From: JAGVSR01 sp031413815
Lineage (GTDB): Bacteria; Pseudomonadota; Alphaproteobacteria; Rhizobiales; Hyphomicrobiaceae
NCBI GenBank assembly: GCA_031413815.1
Contig: JANOFU010000058.1
Span: forward strand, 18,002 to 82,001
DNA length: 64,000 nt
Direction: 5' to 3'
Shown piece by piece: positions 15,792 through 26,200 of this stretch. Positions within the stretch are counted from its first letter, which is position 1. Each line of letters begins with the position of its first letter. A program made the translations under genes and the position numbers. A model generated the notes under the pieces. It was given only the letters and a program-made list of their open reading frames with translations. It made no database searches and was not told where the DNA came from.

Positions 15792-16778
15792 TTACTGCGC
15801 TGCTGCGGACCCAGTCGCCGTTGAGACGGGCGGAACGACAGTGACCGGTGCGGCAGCGGTCGTGGTGGTCGCGGTCGGCTGGGCTTGCGCGGGTGCCGGT
15901 GGCTGAGCCGCGGGTGCCGGAGCCGTTGCCGGCTTGGCGGTGGCCGTTTGTTCAACGCCGATCTTGGTGATTGGGGGCATGGTTGTGTCGCCAGGAGCCT
16001 TCAGAGCCAGCTCGCCACTGGCAGCGCCCGGCGTTTTGTCGAGAACGATTTCCGATGGCTTGATGCAGACTGCGACGCGGCCGGGGAAATCCTGTTTGAT
16101 CTCGAACAGGCCTCCGTTGTCGCGGAACGTTACATTGCCTTGGCCATTGGCCAGCTTGGCCATCTGTGCTTCGCCGCCGAGCTTGGCGACGTCGTCGCGC
16201 TTCAAGCTGTAGCCGATCACGCCGGCGCGAACCGTCTCGCGAACCAAGAAGTATTTGCTGCCGGGTTTCAGACGGGCTTCCTTTTGGAAGCGCTCGAGAA
16301 TGTGATCAGCAACTTCGTCGTCGATCGACTCCGCCATCATGTCGGACACGGTGATGTCGACGTTCAGGTTCTTCTTGAAGTCGGCGTTGGCGCTGGCTGT
16401 GAGACCGGGAAGTGCGGTTTTGAGAACCGCGAGCGACACGCCGGCACTTGATTTCTGCGCATCGCTGAAGACGTAGTTCGCGACCTTGACATCCTTGCGA
16501 TAGCCGCGCATCGCAGTGATGGCCGGATCGGAGCCGTAGTCCTTGACCCGGTAATAAGTCCCGGCCTGATCCAAACGGTAGATCGATCCCGCCGGGTCAA
16601 AGCCATTTGGAATGAGGGGGCATTCAAAGCCTTTGGGCACGCCGGGCAACAGTTGTGGCTGATCTTCGATCCTCTGCGCCAATGCACTGGTTTGGGGATC
16701 AATAGTATTTTTCTGGGCACAGCCGGCAACCGGCACAACCAGTGCGCACACCACGGCTAAAATACGATATGACGTCAT
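15792..16778 (-). CDS. Putative lipoprotein with Pro/Ala-rich C-terminus
   Basis: A 328-residue protein beginning MTSYRILAVVCALVVPVAGCAQ, a lipoprotein signal with lipobox VAGC. The middle, residues 40-250, is a mixed fold with IYRLDQAGTYYRVKDYG and VRAGVIGYSLKRDDVAKLGGE; the last 70 residues are Ala/Pro/Thr-rich (TKIGVEQTATAKPATAPAP) and probably disordered. I recognise no family. The earlier in-frame start at 16838 adds a non-signal extension and was rejected. It is convergent with the toxin-partner gene and probably envelope-located. Confidence 0.68.
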   Translation of the reverse strand: MTSYRILAVVCALVVPVAGCAQKNTIDPQTSALAQRIEDQPQLLPGVPKGFECPLIPNGFDPAGSIYRLDQAGTYYRVKDYGSDPAITAMRGYRKDVKVANYVFSDAQKSSAGVSLAVLKTALPGLTASANADFKKNLNVDITVSDMMAESIDDEVADHILERFQKEARLKPGSKYFLVRETVRAGVIGYSLKRDDVAKLGGEAQMAKLANGQGNVTFRDNGGLFEIKQDFPGRVAVCIKPSEIVLDKTPGAASGELALKAPGDTTMPPITKIGVEQTATAKPATAPAPAAQPPAPAQAQPTATTTTAAAPVTVVPPVSTATGSAAAQ

Positions 16779-17025
16779 GGCCCGATGTCCCCTTGCCCCG
16801 CCAGCGAATAGACTACCGTTCAGCCGTGGCCGTCGCAATGGAACTGCAGGCGTTAACCCGTCCCAATCTGCTCAGACGTGGGCCCAAATGCACCAGGTAC
16901 GGCGGTTGCTTTACTGAAATTGGGCTTAAACTCAAAAGCGGGCTATTCATGGGTTCAAGCGACCGCACATTCAAACCCAAGCGATCGAACATGATGGCTC
17001 GCCGCGGAGATTGGAGACGTACTGC

Positions 17026-17775
17026 GTGACTGACGAAGCCATCGTAACCGCCGCGATCCTCGTGATTGGTGACGAGATCCTGTCGGGACGCACCAAAGAT
17101 AAGAACATCGGCACGATTGCCGGCCGGCTGACGGCGATTGGTATCCGGCTGACCGAGGTGCGGATTGTGGCGGATGACAAGACCGCCATTGTCGAGGCCG
17201 TCAATGCCTTACGCACACGCTACGACTACGTATTCACGACTGGCGGTATCGGCCCGACGCACGACGACATCACCGCGGACAGCATTGCAAAAGCGTTCGG
17301 CGTGCCGATCGATATCGATCCGCGCGCCGTTGCGATCATGACGCCAGCTTACGAGAAGCGCGGCATCGATCTAAACGCGGCCCGGTTGCGGATGGCGCGA
17401 ATTCCTCAAGGAGCCGAGCTGATTGCCAACTCCGTCTCGATGGCGCCCGGGTTCCGCATCGGCAACGTGATGGTTATGGCGGGCGTGCCAGCGATCATGG
17501 AAGCGATGCTGACTGTTGCGACAGATGGGCTCAGGACCGGTGCCAAAATGAACGCCGCCACGATCGTGCTGGCACACGCAGAAGGCGAAGTCGCAGAATT
17601 ATTCGCCGAACATCAGAAGGCATTTCCGGACATTGCGATGGGCAGCTACCCGGCCTTTAAGGACGGGCAATACCACACAGAATTGGTTCTCCGAGGGACT
17701 GACGCAGCAGAACTTGCAGCAGCATCTGAAGGTTTGCGGCGCAAGCTCACAGACCGTGGTTTGAACTTTCAGTAG
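17026..17775 (+). CDS. CinA/MoaB-type molybdopterin-binding domain protein
   Basis: A 249-residue protein, the MoCF-domain half of CinA without the C-terminal amidase domain. It shows AILVIGDEILSGRTKDKN, TTGGIGPTHDDITADSIAKAF, the RMARIPQGAELIAN block and VMVMAGVPAIMEAML. The GTG at 17026 is preferred, with GGAG nine bases upstream. Members are annotated as competence/damage-inducible protein A or molybdopterin-binding; the actual reaction here is uncertain. Confidence 0.85.
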   Translation: MTDEAIVTAAILVIGDEILSGRTKDKNIGTIAGRLTAIGIRLTEVRIVADDKTAIVEAVNALRTRYDYVFTTGGIGPTHDDITADSIAKAFGVPIDIDPRAVAIMTPAYEKRGIDLNAARLRMARIPQGAELIANSVSMAPGFRIGNVMVMAGVPAIMEAMLTVATDGLRTGAKMNAATIVLAHAEGEVAELFAEHQKAFPDIAMGSYPAFKDGQYHTELVLRGTDAAELAAASEGLRRKLTDRGLNFQ

Positions 17776-17943
17776 GCTCCAGCGTCGTCCCGTAAAACTC
17801 ACAATCGAGATATCCTGCGACCACTTGGGGGCTGCCCAATTGCCGCCTGAGCACGTTTACCCCGGGTCGAAAGGTTAACGGCGGCCGCGGGGGCTCGCTG
17901 GCTTCAACCTTTCATCGCGGAGGTGGATCGTTTGGGAGGGGCC

Positions 17944-19611
17944 ATGTTTGGGTTTCAGTATCTTGCGCGGGCTTTTAGTCAGCGTTTGATGGTTCGGGCT
18001 TCGGCCCTTAGTCTTTGTGCAGTCGCGGCCACTGCCTTGAGCGGCTGGCCGAGTACGGACGCTGGTGCCAAAGGGCCGGGCCGCACCTACTGCTTCCTCA
18101 ACACCTGCCACCGCGTCAAGACCATCGCGGAAACGCAGGCCATCATCGGCCAGGATCTGACGCTGGTCGCATCCTATTACGACAGCTGCGCGCGCGACCG
18201 CTTCAATCCGTGTGGCCTGACGTCGTCCGGCGAGCGCTTCCGGCCCGAGGCCGCGGACAACGCCGCCAGCCCGATGTTCCCAGACGGAACAATTCTTCTG
18301 GTCTGGTCGCCCATGAACCGTCAGGCGGTCGTGGTGCGCATCAACAACGCCGGTCCTTATTGGGGCGACCGCAGGCTCGATCTATCGCGTGCAGCGGCCC
18401 GCAAGCTTGGACTTGGCGGCGTCGGCAAGGTCAAGGTCCGAGTTCTGAAAGCACCGACCAAGCGCGAGTCTATTTATAGCGCTCACCGGAACTATGAGGC
18501 TGTCCCTGGTCCCATCGGATCGCACGCGAGCCTCGATGCAGCGCACGGGTCGTTGGTCACACTGGCCGCGGCCGGCGGACCTGGCAGCGGCGCCATCAGA
18601 CTGGCGATGAATTCGGCCCCGGTGCGAGCGACACCTGCTGCTGGACTGGCAGCCGCGCTGAAGGCCGAACAGGAGATGCATGCCGCTGACCGGGCTGCGG
18701 CGCCCGAACCGGTACGTGTTGTGACGGCGAAGGCCATCGAGTGGCCGGTCGTCTATGACATGGCAAAGCCGGTTTGGCCGAAGCTGGCCCGCGTTGCGGC
18801 CGTTGCCAAAACAAGTGTTGCACCCGTTCGCACGACGACAGCTGTGGTTAGGACACCGGACCGCGTCCAGTTGGCCGCCGTGACGGCACCCGTTGTAAAG
18901 CTGGTGAACAAACCGGTTAACGCCGCTGTGGTGGTGTCCGTCAAACAGAAGGCCCGGGTGAAGGATGAGGGACGTCGTGACGGCGTTTCAAACCCGGCAA
19001 AAAAGGCGCGAGCTGACCTTGCAGCACTCGTGAAAACCGAACTGAGCAAGCCGGCTGCTGCTGAAAGGGCAATCGCGCGCGCTGGGCACAAATCGCTTGC
19101 CGGCAAACCGGTGGCGGATAAGTCGCTCAAGTCTGGCAAGCCCACCAAGGTCGCAGCAGCCAAGGCGACGAAGACTGTTGCCAAGGTCTGGGCGAAGCCG
19201 CACGTGGCCGAAGCTCCCGTTCACCACGAGATCAAGACGGGCCACACGACCTACGCTGAGAAGCATCACCGGTGGCCGCAGAAGTCAGCCAGCTTGGCGA
19301 AGCCGAAAGCCGTGACGTCACCGGTTGCCAAGGCTGCTCCCAAGGCTGTTGCAGCGCCAGCTCCTATTGCCAACGCCACATCGTCAAAGGCGCCGGTCAA
19401 AAAGGCTTCGCTTGAAAAAGCCAAGAAGGCCGCCGCGTTGCGCAAGGTGGGCACGCTGCAGACGTCGGAGTTGCGGGATCGCTGGAGCGTCACGCCGCCA
19501 TCGCACGGCCTGACAGGCGCGTCGCCGCGATTGCCGGCGGGCGTGCTCGAAGAGATGATTGCACCCGCGAGGCCCAATGGCATTCGTGTGCGTCCGTCGG
19601 CACTGGTGTGA
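17944..19611 (+). CDS. RlpA-like double-psi beta-barrel protein with long basic tail
   Basis: A 555-residue exported protein. An N-terminal hydrophobic region (about residues 10-40) precedes a double-psi beta-barrel at about 80-165: LVASYYDSCARDRFNPCGLTSSGERF, ILLVWSPMNRQAVVVRINNAGPYWGDRRLDLSRAAARKLG. This resembles RlpA septal lytic transglycosylases. The rest, about 380 residues, is rich in Ala, Lys, Val and Pro; no SPOR domain is visible, unlike most RlpA. I start at ATG 17944 because GGGAGGG lies directly upstream; GTG 17923 is an alternative. It may bind or cut denuded glycan at the septum. Confidence 0.8.
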   Translation: MFGFQYLARAFSQRLMVRASALSLCAVAATALSGWPSTDAGAKGPGRTYCFLNTCHRVKTIAETQAIIGQDLTLVASYYDSCARDRFNPCGLTSSGERFRPEAADNAASPMFPDGTILLVWSPMNRQAVVVRINNAGPYWGDRRLDLSRAAARKLGLGGVGKVKVRVLKAPTKRESIYSAHRNYEAVPGPIGSHASLDAAHGSLVTLAAAGGPGSGAIRLAMNSAPVRATPAAGLAAALKAEQEMHAADRAAAPEPVRVVTAKAIEWPVVYDMAKPVWPKLARVAAVAKTSVAPVRTTTAVVRTPDRVQLAAVTAPVVKLVNKPVNAAVVVSVKQKARVKDEGRRDGVSNPAKKARADLAALVKTELSKPAAAERAIARAGHKSLAGKPVADKSLKSGKPTKVAAAKATKTVAKVWAKPHVAEAPVHHEIKTGHTTYAEKHHRWPQKSASLAKPKAVTSPVAKAAPKAVAAPAPIANATSSKAPVKKASLEKAKKAAALRKVGTLQTSELRDRWSVTPPSHGLTGASPRLPAGVLEEMIAPARPNGIRVRPSALV

Positions 19612-19621
19612 CGAGCGAGAG

Positions 19622-20266
19622 TTAAGTGTCGCTGAGCGGGACGGCAGGACCCAGCGTCTGCTGCTCTTCGCTCAGCGGCAGCTCACCCGGCAAGATCTCT
19701 TCGACTGGCGCGTCTTCGCTGAACAAGTCGTAGTGCGTCTCAAGCGCATCCAGGAACATGGCGACCAGATCGAGCAGCGTACCGAGCCGGATGCGGCGCG
19801 CGATCAGAAAGTCTTCGCTGACCGCCAGTTTTTCGCCGTCGGCGGGCGACGCTTGATCTAACGCGATCCATCCGCGCGACCGGACATAGGCAATCATGCC
19901 ATCGCCGGTTTCAAAGTCATGATTGGTGGTATCGCCGAACTCACTGACCGCTTCAATGAGCAGGGCGGTGCCGCCGGTGTACAACCTCGCGACCGCGCCA
20001 AAGCGCGGATCGCGGCGGCCGAGATCTTCGGCGCGTTCGCGTGACTTCAACACGCGCGCCAGCAGCACCTGTTCAAGAGTGCGGATGATTTGGAGGAGGG
20101 CCCGCTGATCGGCCCGGGCACGGGCGATATCTTCGCCGGACTTGGCGGTTCCTGCGTTCCAGACGACGCTCGACGTCAACAAATCCTCCCCGGCCGCGAG
20201 GGCGGCATCGAGGTTATCGGCGAGCAGATAAACGGTCGGCGGGATGTAGGGCATCAGCACAGTCAT
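19622..20266 (-). CDS. Conserved-looking hypothetical protein, helical
   Basis: A 214-residue acidic protein, mainly helical: TVYLLADNLDAALAAGEDLL, RARADQRALLQIIRTLEQVLLARVLKSRERA and a C-terminal LLDLVAMFLDALETHYDLFSEDAPVEE. No signal peptide, membrane segment or known motif is seen. It is convergent with the RlpA-like gene and followed upstream by a long gene-free region. I do not recognise the family. Confidence 0.65.
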   Translation of the reverse strand: MTVLMPYIPPTVYLLADNLDAALAAGEDLLTSSVVWNAGTAKSGEDIARARADQRALLQIIRTLEQVLLARVLKSRERAEDLGRRDPRFGAVARLYTGGTALLIEAVSEFGDTTNHDFETGDGMIAYVRSRGWIALDQASPADGEKLAVSEDFLIARRIRLGTLLDLVAMFLDALETHYDLFSEDAPVEEILPGELPLSEEQQTLGPAVPLSDT

Positions 20267-20496
20267 TGTTGGGTCCAGTCGTAACCCGGCACCACAAAGC
20301 GCCCGGCACAGATCAACACTTTGCCTGATTCTCCGCCTCGAAAGTCAAGTCTCTCCAGCCTGTTGGCGACCGGTGGGCCGTAGGTGGATAACCAATAGCA
20401 CCCTCGGTTCAGGGAGGGGCGGGCGGGATGACAGAAATGCGGGATCGCGCGATCTTGAAATGCGGCGATGGCGTCGCCAACTATTGGCCGTCATGG

Positions 20497-20600
20497 CCGC
20501 GTCGCAGCGCGACCGCACCGCAGGACGGCAGGCGGCCATCCAGGCAAGGGTCAATGGGAAATAAAAAAGGCACCGTGCTCAGTCCCACATCTCGCCATGC
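20497..20600. repeat. Dispersed intergenic repeat, copy 1
   Basis: The segment beginning CGTCGCAGCGCGACCGCACC and ending AGTCCCACATCTCGCC is recognisably the same as 28510-28620: both carry CGTCGCAGCG, ACCGCACCG, CGGCAGGCGG, a CAATGGGAA/CAGTGGGAA block with an A-rich run, and TCCCACATCTCGCC in the same order. It carries no open frame conserved between copies. Confidence 0.7.
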
Positions 20601-20832
20601 CTCTGGCATCCGTGACACTCCACCATACGGCCCACAGACAGAGATCGCAGGCCAGCCAAGGCAAAACAATAGTCCACGGCTGAACAAGGACGCTTCTCAC
20701 GGGTCCAGAGGACGATTGACTGGATGGCCGCCTGTCGTGCCGCTGGCACGATCGCTGCGCGACCCGGCCATGACGGGAAAATGAAGCGTCGCGAGCAAGG
20801 CGCTGGGGGCAATATGCGCACAAGGCCTAAGA

Positions 20833-20865
20833 GGCGTCAGACACCACTGAGGGGTTTCTGACACC
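20833..20865. repeat. Inverted repeat of the GGTGTCAGACACC family
   Basis: GGCGTCAGACACC, an 8-nt-scale spacer, then a partly complementary TTTCTGACACC arm. It is a diverged copy of the perfect version at 28635-28668. It also lies just after the next leftward gene's stop, so it could act as a transcript-end hairpin. Confidence 0.6.
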
Positions 20866-20878
20866 ATCTGTCCGCTGC

Positions 20879-21538
20879 CTATTGCGGCAGCATCGAGTGG
20901 AAATCGTTGGCCGGTGCCGGTGCAGGCGGTGGAACTGCGGCTACGGTTTGCTCAGTGGGTTGCTGCTCGATTGCGGCGTCTGTGATTGCGGGGGCGTCGC
21001 CAGCAAGCTCAGTGTTCTCTGCGGCTGTCTTGGCGGCAGCAGCTTCTTTCGCAGCGGCCCGGCGTTCGGCACGCGCCTTGATGCGCTCAACGCACTCGGA
21101 GTCGTCTTTCGTACAGGTGTTCGTGACTTCGTCGTTGCAGGTGCCGAATGCGCTCATAACATCCATAGCGACGATCGCCGGAATGTCTGACGGGTCTGCC
21201 AGGGCCTCGGGTTTGATGATCGTGTTGATGACGTTCTCGTCAAGGTTCCCGTCAACGGCCTTGTCAAGAAAACGGCCCGCAACCGACTTATGAGATGCAT
21301 TGAGGCGGCCGGTGGCAGCCTTGGCGAAGCAGCCGCAGAACTCAGTCTTGCTGCCGCCGTTCTTCAGTTCTTTTTTGGTCAGTGCGTCGAGGCACGCGTC
21401 GTAGGCTTCGGGTTCACCGTTTGCAAGCTGATACATTTCGATCATTTCGGCCCGTTCTTGAGCCGTAATGAAATAGCCCATGGTTCCAGCAACGGCCACC
21501 AACGCCAGTGCGACCACATTTTTCGACGGCAACGCCAT
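20879..21538 (-). CDS. Exported or membrane-anchored Cys-containing protein, unknown
   Basis: A 219-residue protein with an N-terminal hydrophobic anchor (VVALALVAVAGTMGYFI, residues 8-24), then a domain with several cysteines (AYDACLDALTKKELKN, TEFCGCFAKA, FGTCNDEVTNTCTKDDSECVERI) that could form disulfides in the periplasm. The C-terminal 80 residues are Ala-rich and then Pro-rich. I chose ATG 21538, with GGGGGA upstream, over a TTG six bases earlier. No family is recognised. Confidence 0.7.
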   Translation of the reverse strand: MALPSKNVVALALVAVAGTMGYFITAQERAEMIEMYQLANGEPEAYDACLDALTKKELKNGGSKTEFCGCFAKAATGRLNASHKSVAGRFLDKAVDGNLDENVINTIIKPEALADPSDIPAIVAMDVMSAFGTCNDEVTNTCTKDDSECVERIKARAERRAAAKEAAAAKTAAENTELAGDAPAITDAAIEQQPTEQTVAAVPPPAPAPANDFHSMLPQ

Positions 21539-21648
21539 ATGCAACTTCCCCCACGCATAACCGAAGGACGGATGTAATCACGGAGCTAGTTACAACTTGG
21601 CTAATGCGCAGCGCAGGCGGACGATGGCACTGGAGGCAGCGGCCGCGC

Positions 21649-22152
21649 TTAACGCCTTACGCGGCGGCGCGGGGTGTCATCGGCTGGCTGATCACCTTCG
21701 ACGGGCTCTTGCTCCGCACCATCGGAACCCGGTTCGCCCTTGGGGACGGCTTTGGCTGCAACCGCATTCTTCGGTTTGGCACATTCGGTCAGCCAGACGT
21801 CGAACACGGGATGCTCAACGGCATGCAAGCCTGGGCTTTCAGCAAACATCCAGCCGGAGAAGATCCGTTTCTGTTGGCCGTCGAGCTGGATTTCTTCGAC
21901 TTCGACAAAGGAGGTTGTTTTCGGCGGCTCGGTTGGCGGGCGCGAATAGCAGACGCGCGGCGTGACCTTGAGGGCGCCGAACTGGATCGTCTCGCCAAGT
22001 GGGACTTCCAGCTTCTTGATCGTGGCCGTGACTTTATCCAGCGCTGAGAACACGGCGACCTGGTTTTCCATGCGCTCGGCACGCGCGGCCACGGCGAGCG
22101 AGCCTGCCGCGGCGGCAACGAAAGCAATCCGGAGGTGCCAGGAAACATTCAT
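21649..22152 (-). CDS. DUF2155 domain-containing exported protein
   Basis: A 167-residue exported protein: signal peptide MNVSWHLRIAFVAAAAGSLAVAARA, then MENQVAVFSALDKVTATI, TIQFGALKVTPRVCYSRPPTEPP and IFSGWMFAESPGLHAVEHPVFDVWLTEC, the signature of DUF2155. The C-terminus is charged and ends RRRVRR. Genes of this family usually lie next to NDUFA12 in alphaproteobacteria, as here, which supports the call. The function is unknown. Confidence 0.85.
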   Translation of the reverse strand: MNVSWHLRIAFVAAAAGSLAVAARAERMENQVAVFSALDKVTATIKKLEVPLGETIQFGALKVTPRVCYSRPPTEPPKTTSFVEVEEIQLDGQQKRIFSGWMFAESPGLHAVEHPVFDVWLTECAKPKNAVAAKAVPKGEPGSDGAEQEPVEGDQPADDTPRRRVRR

Positions 22153-22276
22153 ATTGATGAAAGCTCCGGTGAAACGACAGGCCAGCGCATCATAGGAGTG
22201 TCCAGACAAAGGTGACGCGAGCGTGTCGCGGTTTCAACAGGGCGGGAGCGGCTTTCCACCCAATCCCAATCTCTCG

Positions 22277-22690
22277 TCACTGTGGCCGCCACGGCTTGTA
22301 GTCGCCGGTCGCCTTCGGCCGTGAGGGTGAAGCGGAAAGTATAGATCCGGCCGGACGGTAGGCTTCAGCGGTGCCGGTCATGTTCATCTGGTGTGCGGTC
22401 TGCCAGGGTTTTGCGACGTAGGTTTCGGCCGACGGGGGCGCATCGACTGTATAGTGCAGCCACCCATGCCACTCCGGCGGCACCTGTGAAGGGTCTGCCA
22501 AGTCCTTATACGTGACCCAACGGCGCAGCTTGCCGGGCAACGGGCCTGCCGGGCCCACTCCAGGCTTTTGCTGATAGTACGTGTTGCCATAGTCGTCGCG
22601 GCCGGCCAGCTGACCTTGGCGCCAGATGGTCAGGCGTGTGCCCCAGGTGTTGCCGCCCCACCAGCTGAAAATTTCGCTGAAAAGTCCCAT
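22277..22690 (-). CDS. NADH:ubiquinone oxidoreductase accessory subunit NDUFA12
   Basis: A 137-residue homologue of the mitochondrial complex I subunit NDUFA12/B17.2. The start at 22690 (MGLFSEIFSWWGGNTWGTRL) gives the family's length; the longer frame to 22939 is noise. Diagnostic blocks are GRDDYGNTYYQ, RRWVTYKDLADPSQVPPEWHGWLHY and KPWQTAHQMNMTGT. It sits on the matrix-facing (cytoplasmic) arm of complex I. Confidence 0.92.
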   Translation of the reverse strand: MGLFSEIFSWWGGNTWGTRLTIWRQGQLAGRDDYGNTYYQQKPGVGPAGPLPGKLRRWVTYKDLADPSQVPPEWHGWLHYTVDAPPSAETYVAKPWQTAHQMNMTGTAEAYRPAGSILSASPSRPKATGDYKPWRPQ

Positions 22691-23260
22691 CTGACCCTCT
22701 CGACTGCGCCAATCGGCGTGCCTCCGGTGTGCCTTCGCAACGGTGCCTTGTCCAGTGTTCGAATGCGCGCGGCTTGTTTGCAACACCTGTGTCCGCTGGA
22801 ATCGGACTAGCTTCCTTGTAACTGCTCGTTGCACGGGCATATCGCGTGTTGTCCACACGGCCCACGAGAGGGCGACCCGGCCAAATCGCCCAAGAATCCG
22901 GCCTCTGCGCGAGGTCAATCCCCAATTTGCCAACACCACTACATCTAGTAGTTGGCTCCCATGTACACCCCCAACACTTCGTGACGGACGGTTCGAATCG
23001 TCCTAGCTTTCATCCATCGGCGGCCTGACACGGTCGGGGTTGCGCCGGTGATCGCTGGCCGTCGCGTTTGGGCTCGTTGGCCCGGTTAAATCCAGTCTGA
23101 CATCGAGAGTTTTGCCCGTGCGCAGGTGGCTTGCGCAGCGGCCGATGTTTTGCGGCGAATTGAGTTCTATCGGGTCGTCCCCGCGTTCGCGTGTGTTGCG
23201 TGCCTCTGTTGCATCCCAGTGCGTTCTCGAAACACCGCAACTCGTCCGGGGGACTGCTCT
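22691..23260. other. Upstream region of NDUFA12 and nrdJ
   Basis: A 570-bp divergent region. I looked for a cobalamin riboswitch, expected for some B12-dependent enzymes, and did not see a B12 box. One NrdR-like palindrome is present (22936-22951). Short open frames here are not convincing. Confidence 0.5.
22936..22951. promoter_or_regulatory. Candidate NrdR box upstream of nrdJ
   Basis: CCACTACATCTAGTAG fits the core of the NrdR consensus (CwAnATnTwG) at all fixed positions. It lies about 310 bp before the nrdJ start. NrdR boxes normally come in pairs; I could not find a convincing second copy at the usual 31-32-bp offset. nrdR itself is at 39911-40399. Confidence 0.42.
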
Positions 23261-26200
23261 ATGAAGATTTCTCGCCGCTTCACCGAGGCCGGCAACTCAC
23301 CCTATGCAAAAATCCCTTTCCGCCGCGCGATCTCCGAGATCAAGAATCCGGATGGATCGATCGTGTTTCGCTTAGACGGCTTTGACGTCCCCGAGCACTG
23401 GAGCCAGGTGGCTGCCGATATTCTGGCGCAGAAGTACTTCCGCAAAGCCGGTGTCCCGAAGCGCCTGCGCAAATTCGAAGAGACGCAAGTTCCCTCATGG
23501 TTGTGGCGCTCGATCGCCGACGAGCGCGCGCTGGCGGATCTGCCCGAGAAAGAACGCATCACGGGCGAATCTGATGCCCGCCAAGTCTTTGATCGTCTGG
23601 CCGGCACATGGACCTATTGGGGTTGGAAGGGTGGCTATTTCACCACCGAGGAAGATGCCCAGGCATTCTTCGACGAGCATCGCTATATGCTCGCCATGCA
23701 GATGGCCGCGCCCAACTCGCCGCAGTGGTTCAACACCGGTCTGCACTGGGCGTATGGCATCGATGGTCCCGGCCAAGGCCACCACTATGTCGATCACGAG
23801 ACGGGACAGCTGACCAGTTCAACGTCGGCTTACGAGCATCCACAGCCACACGCCTGCTTCATCCAGTCGGTCAACGACGATCTCGTCAACGAAAACGGCA
23901 TCATGGACCTGTGGGTGCGTGAAGCGCGCCTGTTCAAGTATGGGTCGGGCACCGGCTCCAACTTCTCGTCGCTGCGCGGCGCCAATGAAAAGCTGTCGGG
24001 CGGTGGTCGCTCTTCGGGCCTGATGAGCTTCCTGAAGATCGGCGACCGGGCTGCCGGGGCCATTAAGTCGGGCGGCACCACGCGGCGTGCAGCCAAGATG
24101 GTCGTCGTCGATGTCGACCATCCAGATATCGAAGAATACATCAACTGGAAGGTGAAAGAGGAGCAGAAGGTTGCGGCCCTCGTCACCGGCTCCAAGATTT
24201 GCCAGAAGCGTCTGAAGGCGATCATGTCGGCGTGCGTCAACTGCGAAGCGGATGCTGTCGCGCCGGAGGCTGGCAAAGACGAGCGCTGTTTTGATCCATC
24301 AAAGAATCCGAAGCTCAAGGCCGCCATCAAGGACGCCAAGCGCGACGGCGTGCCGATGAACTACGTGCTGCGCGTCATCCAGTTCGCCAAGCAGGGCTAC
24401 AAGGACATTGATTTCGCCACCTACGACACCGACTGGGACTCGGAAGCCTATCTCACGGTTTCGGGCCAGAACTCCAACAACTCCGTGCGCGTCACGGACA
24501 CCTTCCTCAACGCCGTCATCGACGACAAGGATTGGTCGCTGACCGCGCGCAAGGATGGCAAGGTCTCAAAAACGCTGCGCGCCCGCGATTTGTGGGAATC
24601 GATTGGCCATGCCGCCTGGGCCTCCGCCGATCCTGGCATTCAGTTCCACACCACCATTAACGACTGGCACACCTGCCCGCAGTCCGGTGAAATCCGCGCT
24701 TCGAACCCGTGCTCGGAATATATGTTCCTGGACGACACGGCCTGCAACCTCGCGTCGCTCAATCTCATGACGTTTCGCCGCGCCGACAAGAGCATCGACA
24801 TCGAAGCCTACGAACACGCCTGCCGTCTGTGGACGGTCGTGCTCGAAATCTCGGTGCTGATGGCGCAGTTCCCATCCAAGCAAATCGCGGAACTTTCGTA
24901 CCGCTACCGCACGCTGGGATTGGGCTTTGCCAACATCGGCGGCTTGCTGATGGCGTCGGGCATTCCCTATGACTCGGCTGAAGGCCGCGCCATCTGCGGC
25001 GCCATCTCGGCCATCATGACGGGCGTGTCGTACGCCACGTCTGCTGAAATGGCGCAGGAGCTGGGGCCGTTCCCAGGCTATGAGCCCAACAAGGCCGGCA
25101 TGCTGCGCGTCATCCGCAATCACCGCCGCGCGGCGTACGGTGAACGCACAGGCTACGAAAAGCTGTCGGTCGCACCTGTCCCGCTCGACCACAAGAGCTG
25201 CGCGGATCAACGTCTCGTTGATGCCGCCAAGCGCGCCTGGGATCACGCCCTCAGCCTCGGCCAGGCGCACGGCTACCGCAACGCGCAGTCGTCCGTCGTC
25301 GCGCCGACCGGCACCATCGGCCTCGTCATGGACTGCGACACGACCGGCATCGAACCGGATTTCGCGCTCGTCAAGTTCAAGAAGCTCGCCGGTGGCGGCT
25401 ACTTCAAGATCATCAACCAGCAGGTGCCGCAGGCACTCCGTCACCTGGGCTACCGCGAACACGAGATTGCGGAAATCGAAGCCTACGCGGTCGGTCACGG
25501 CTCGCTGCGCCAGTCCCCTGCCATCAACCACGCAACCCTCAAGGCACGCGGCTTCACCGATGAGGTTCTGGCCAAGATCGAAGGCGGGCTTGGCACCGCG
25601 TTCGACATTAAGTTCGTGTTCAACAAGTGGGTGATCGGCGAAGACTTCCTGACGCAAACGCTGAAGGTTCCGGCCGCCAAGTTGAACGATGCCGCGTTCG
25701 ATCTGTTCGCCCATCTTGGGTTCTCGAAAAAAGACGTTGAAGCTGCCAACAACCACGTCTGCGGGACGATGACGGTCGAAGGCGCACCGCACTTGAAGGC
25801 CGAGCATCTGCCGGTGTTCGACTGCGCGAACGCATGCGGCCGCACCGGCAAGCGCTACTTGTCGGTTGAAAGCCACATCCGCATGATGGCCGCGTCGCAG
25901 CCCTTTATCTCTGGCGCGATCTCCAAAACCATCAACATGCCGAACGAAGCGACGGTCGAGGATTGCAAAGAGAGCTACATGCTGTCCTGGCGTCTCGCGC
26001 TCAAAGCCAACGCGCTCTACCGCGACGGCTCGAAGCTGTCGCAGCCACTGAACAGCCAAGTTCTCGCCGACGACGATGACATCGAGGACATCACCGAGCA
26101 GTTGACCTACGACAAGCCAGCGGTGCAGCGCGCCATGGTGGCCGCTGAGCGTTTGGCTCAGCGTGTCGCTGAGCTTGAGGCCGACCTTCGCATGGCCCAG

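Larger units (their letters stand above)
20267..20878. other. Gene-free region holding dispersed repeats
   Basis: About 610 bp without a convincing gene. Short open frames here lack ribosome-binding sites and are in repeat sequence. It contains one copy of a roughly 100-bp dispersed repeat (20497-20600) and one inverted GTGTCAGA-type repeat (20833-20865), both with relatives elsewhere in the window. Confidence 0.6.

Noticed and set aside
20373..20784. Small open frames between 20.3 and 20.8 kb
   Set aside because: They lie in repeat sequence and lack ribosome-binding sites.
22691..23260. Possible cobalamin riboswitch before nrdJ
   Set aside because: No B12-box-like sequence or paired core could be found by eye.
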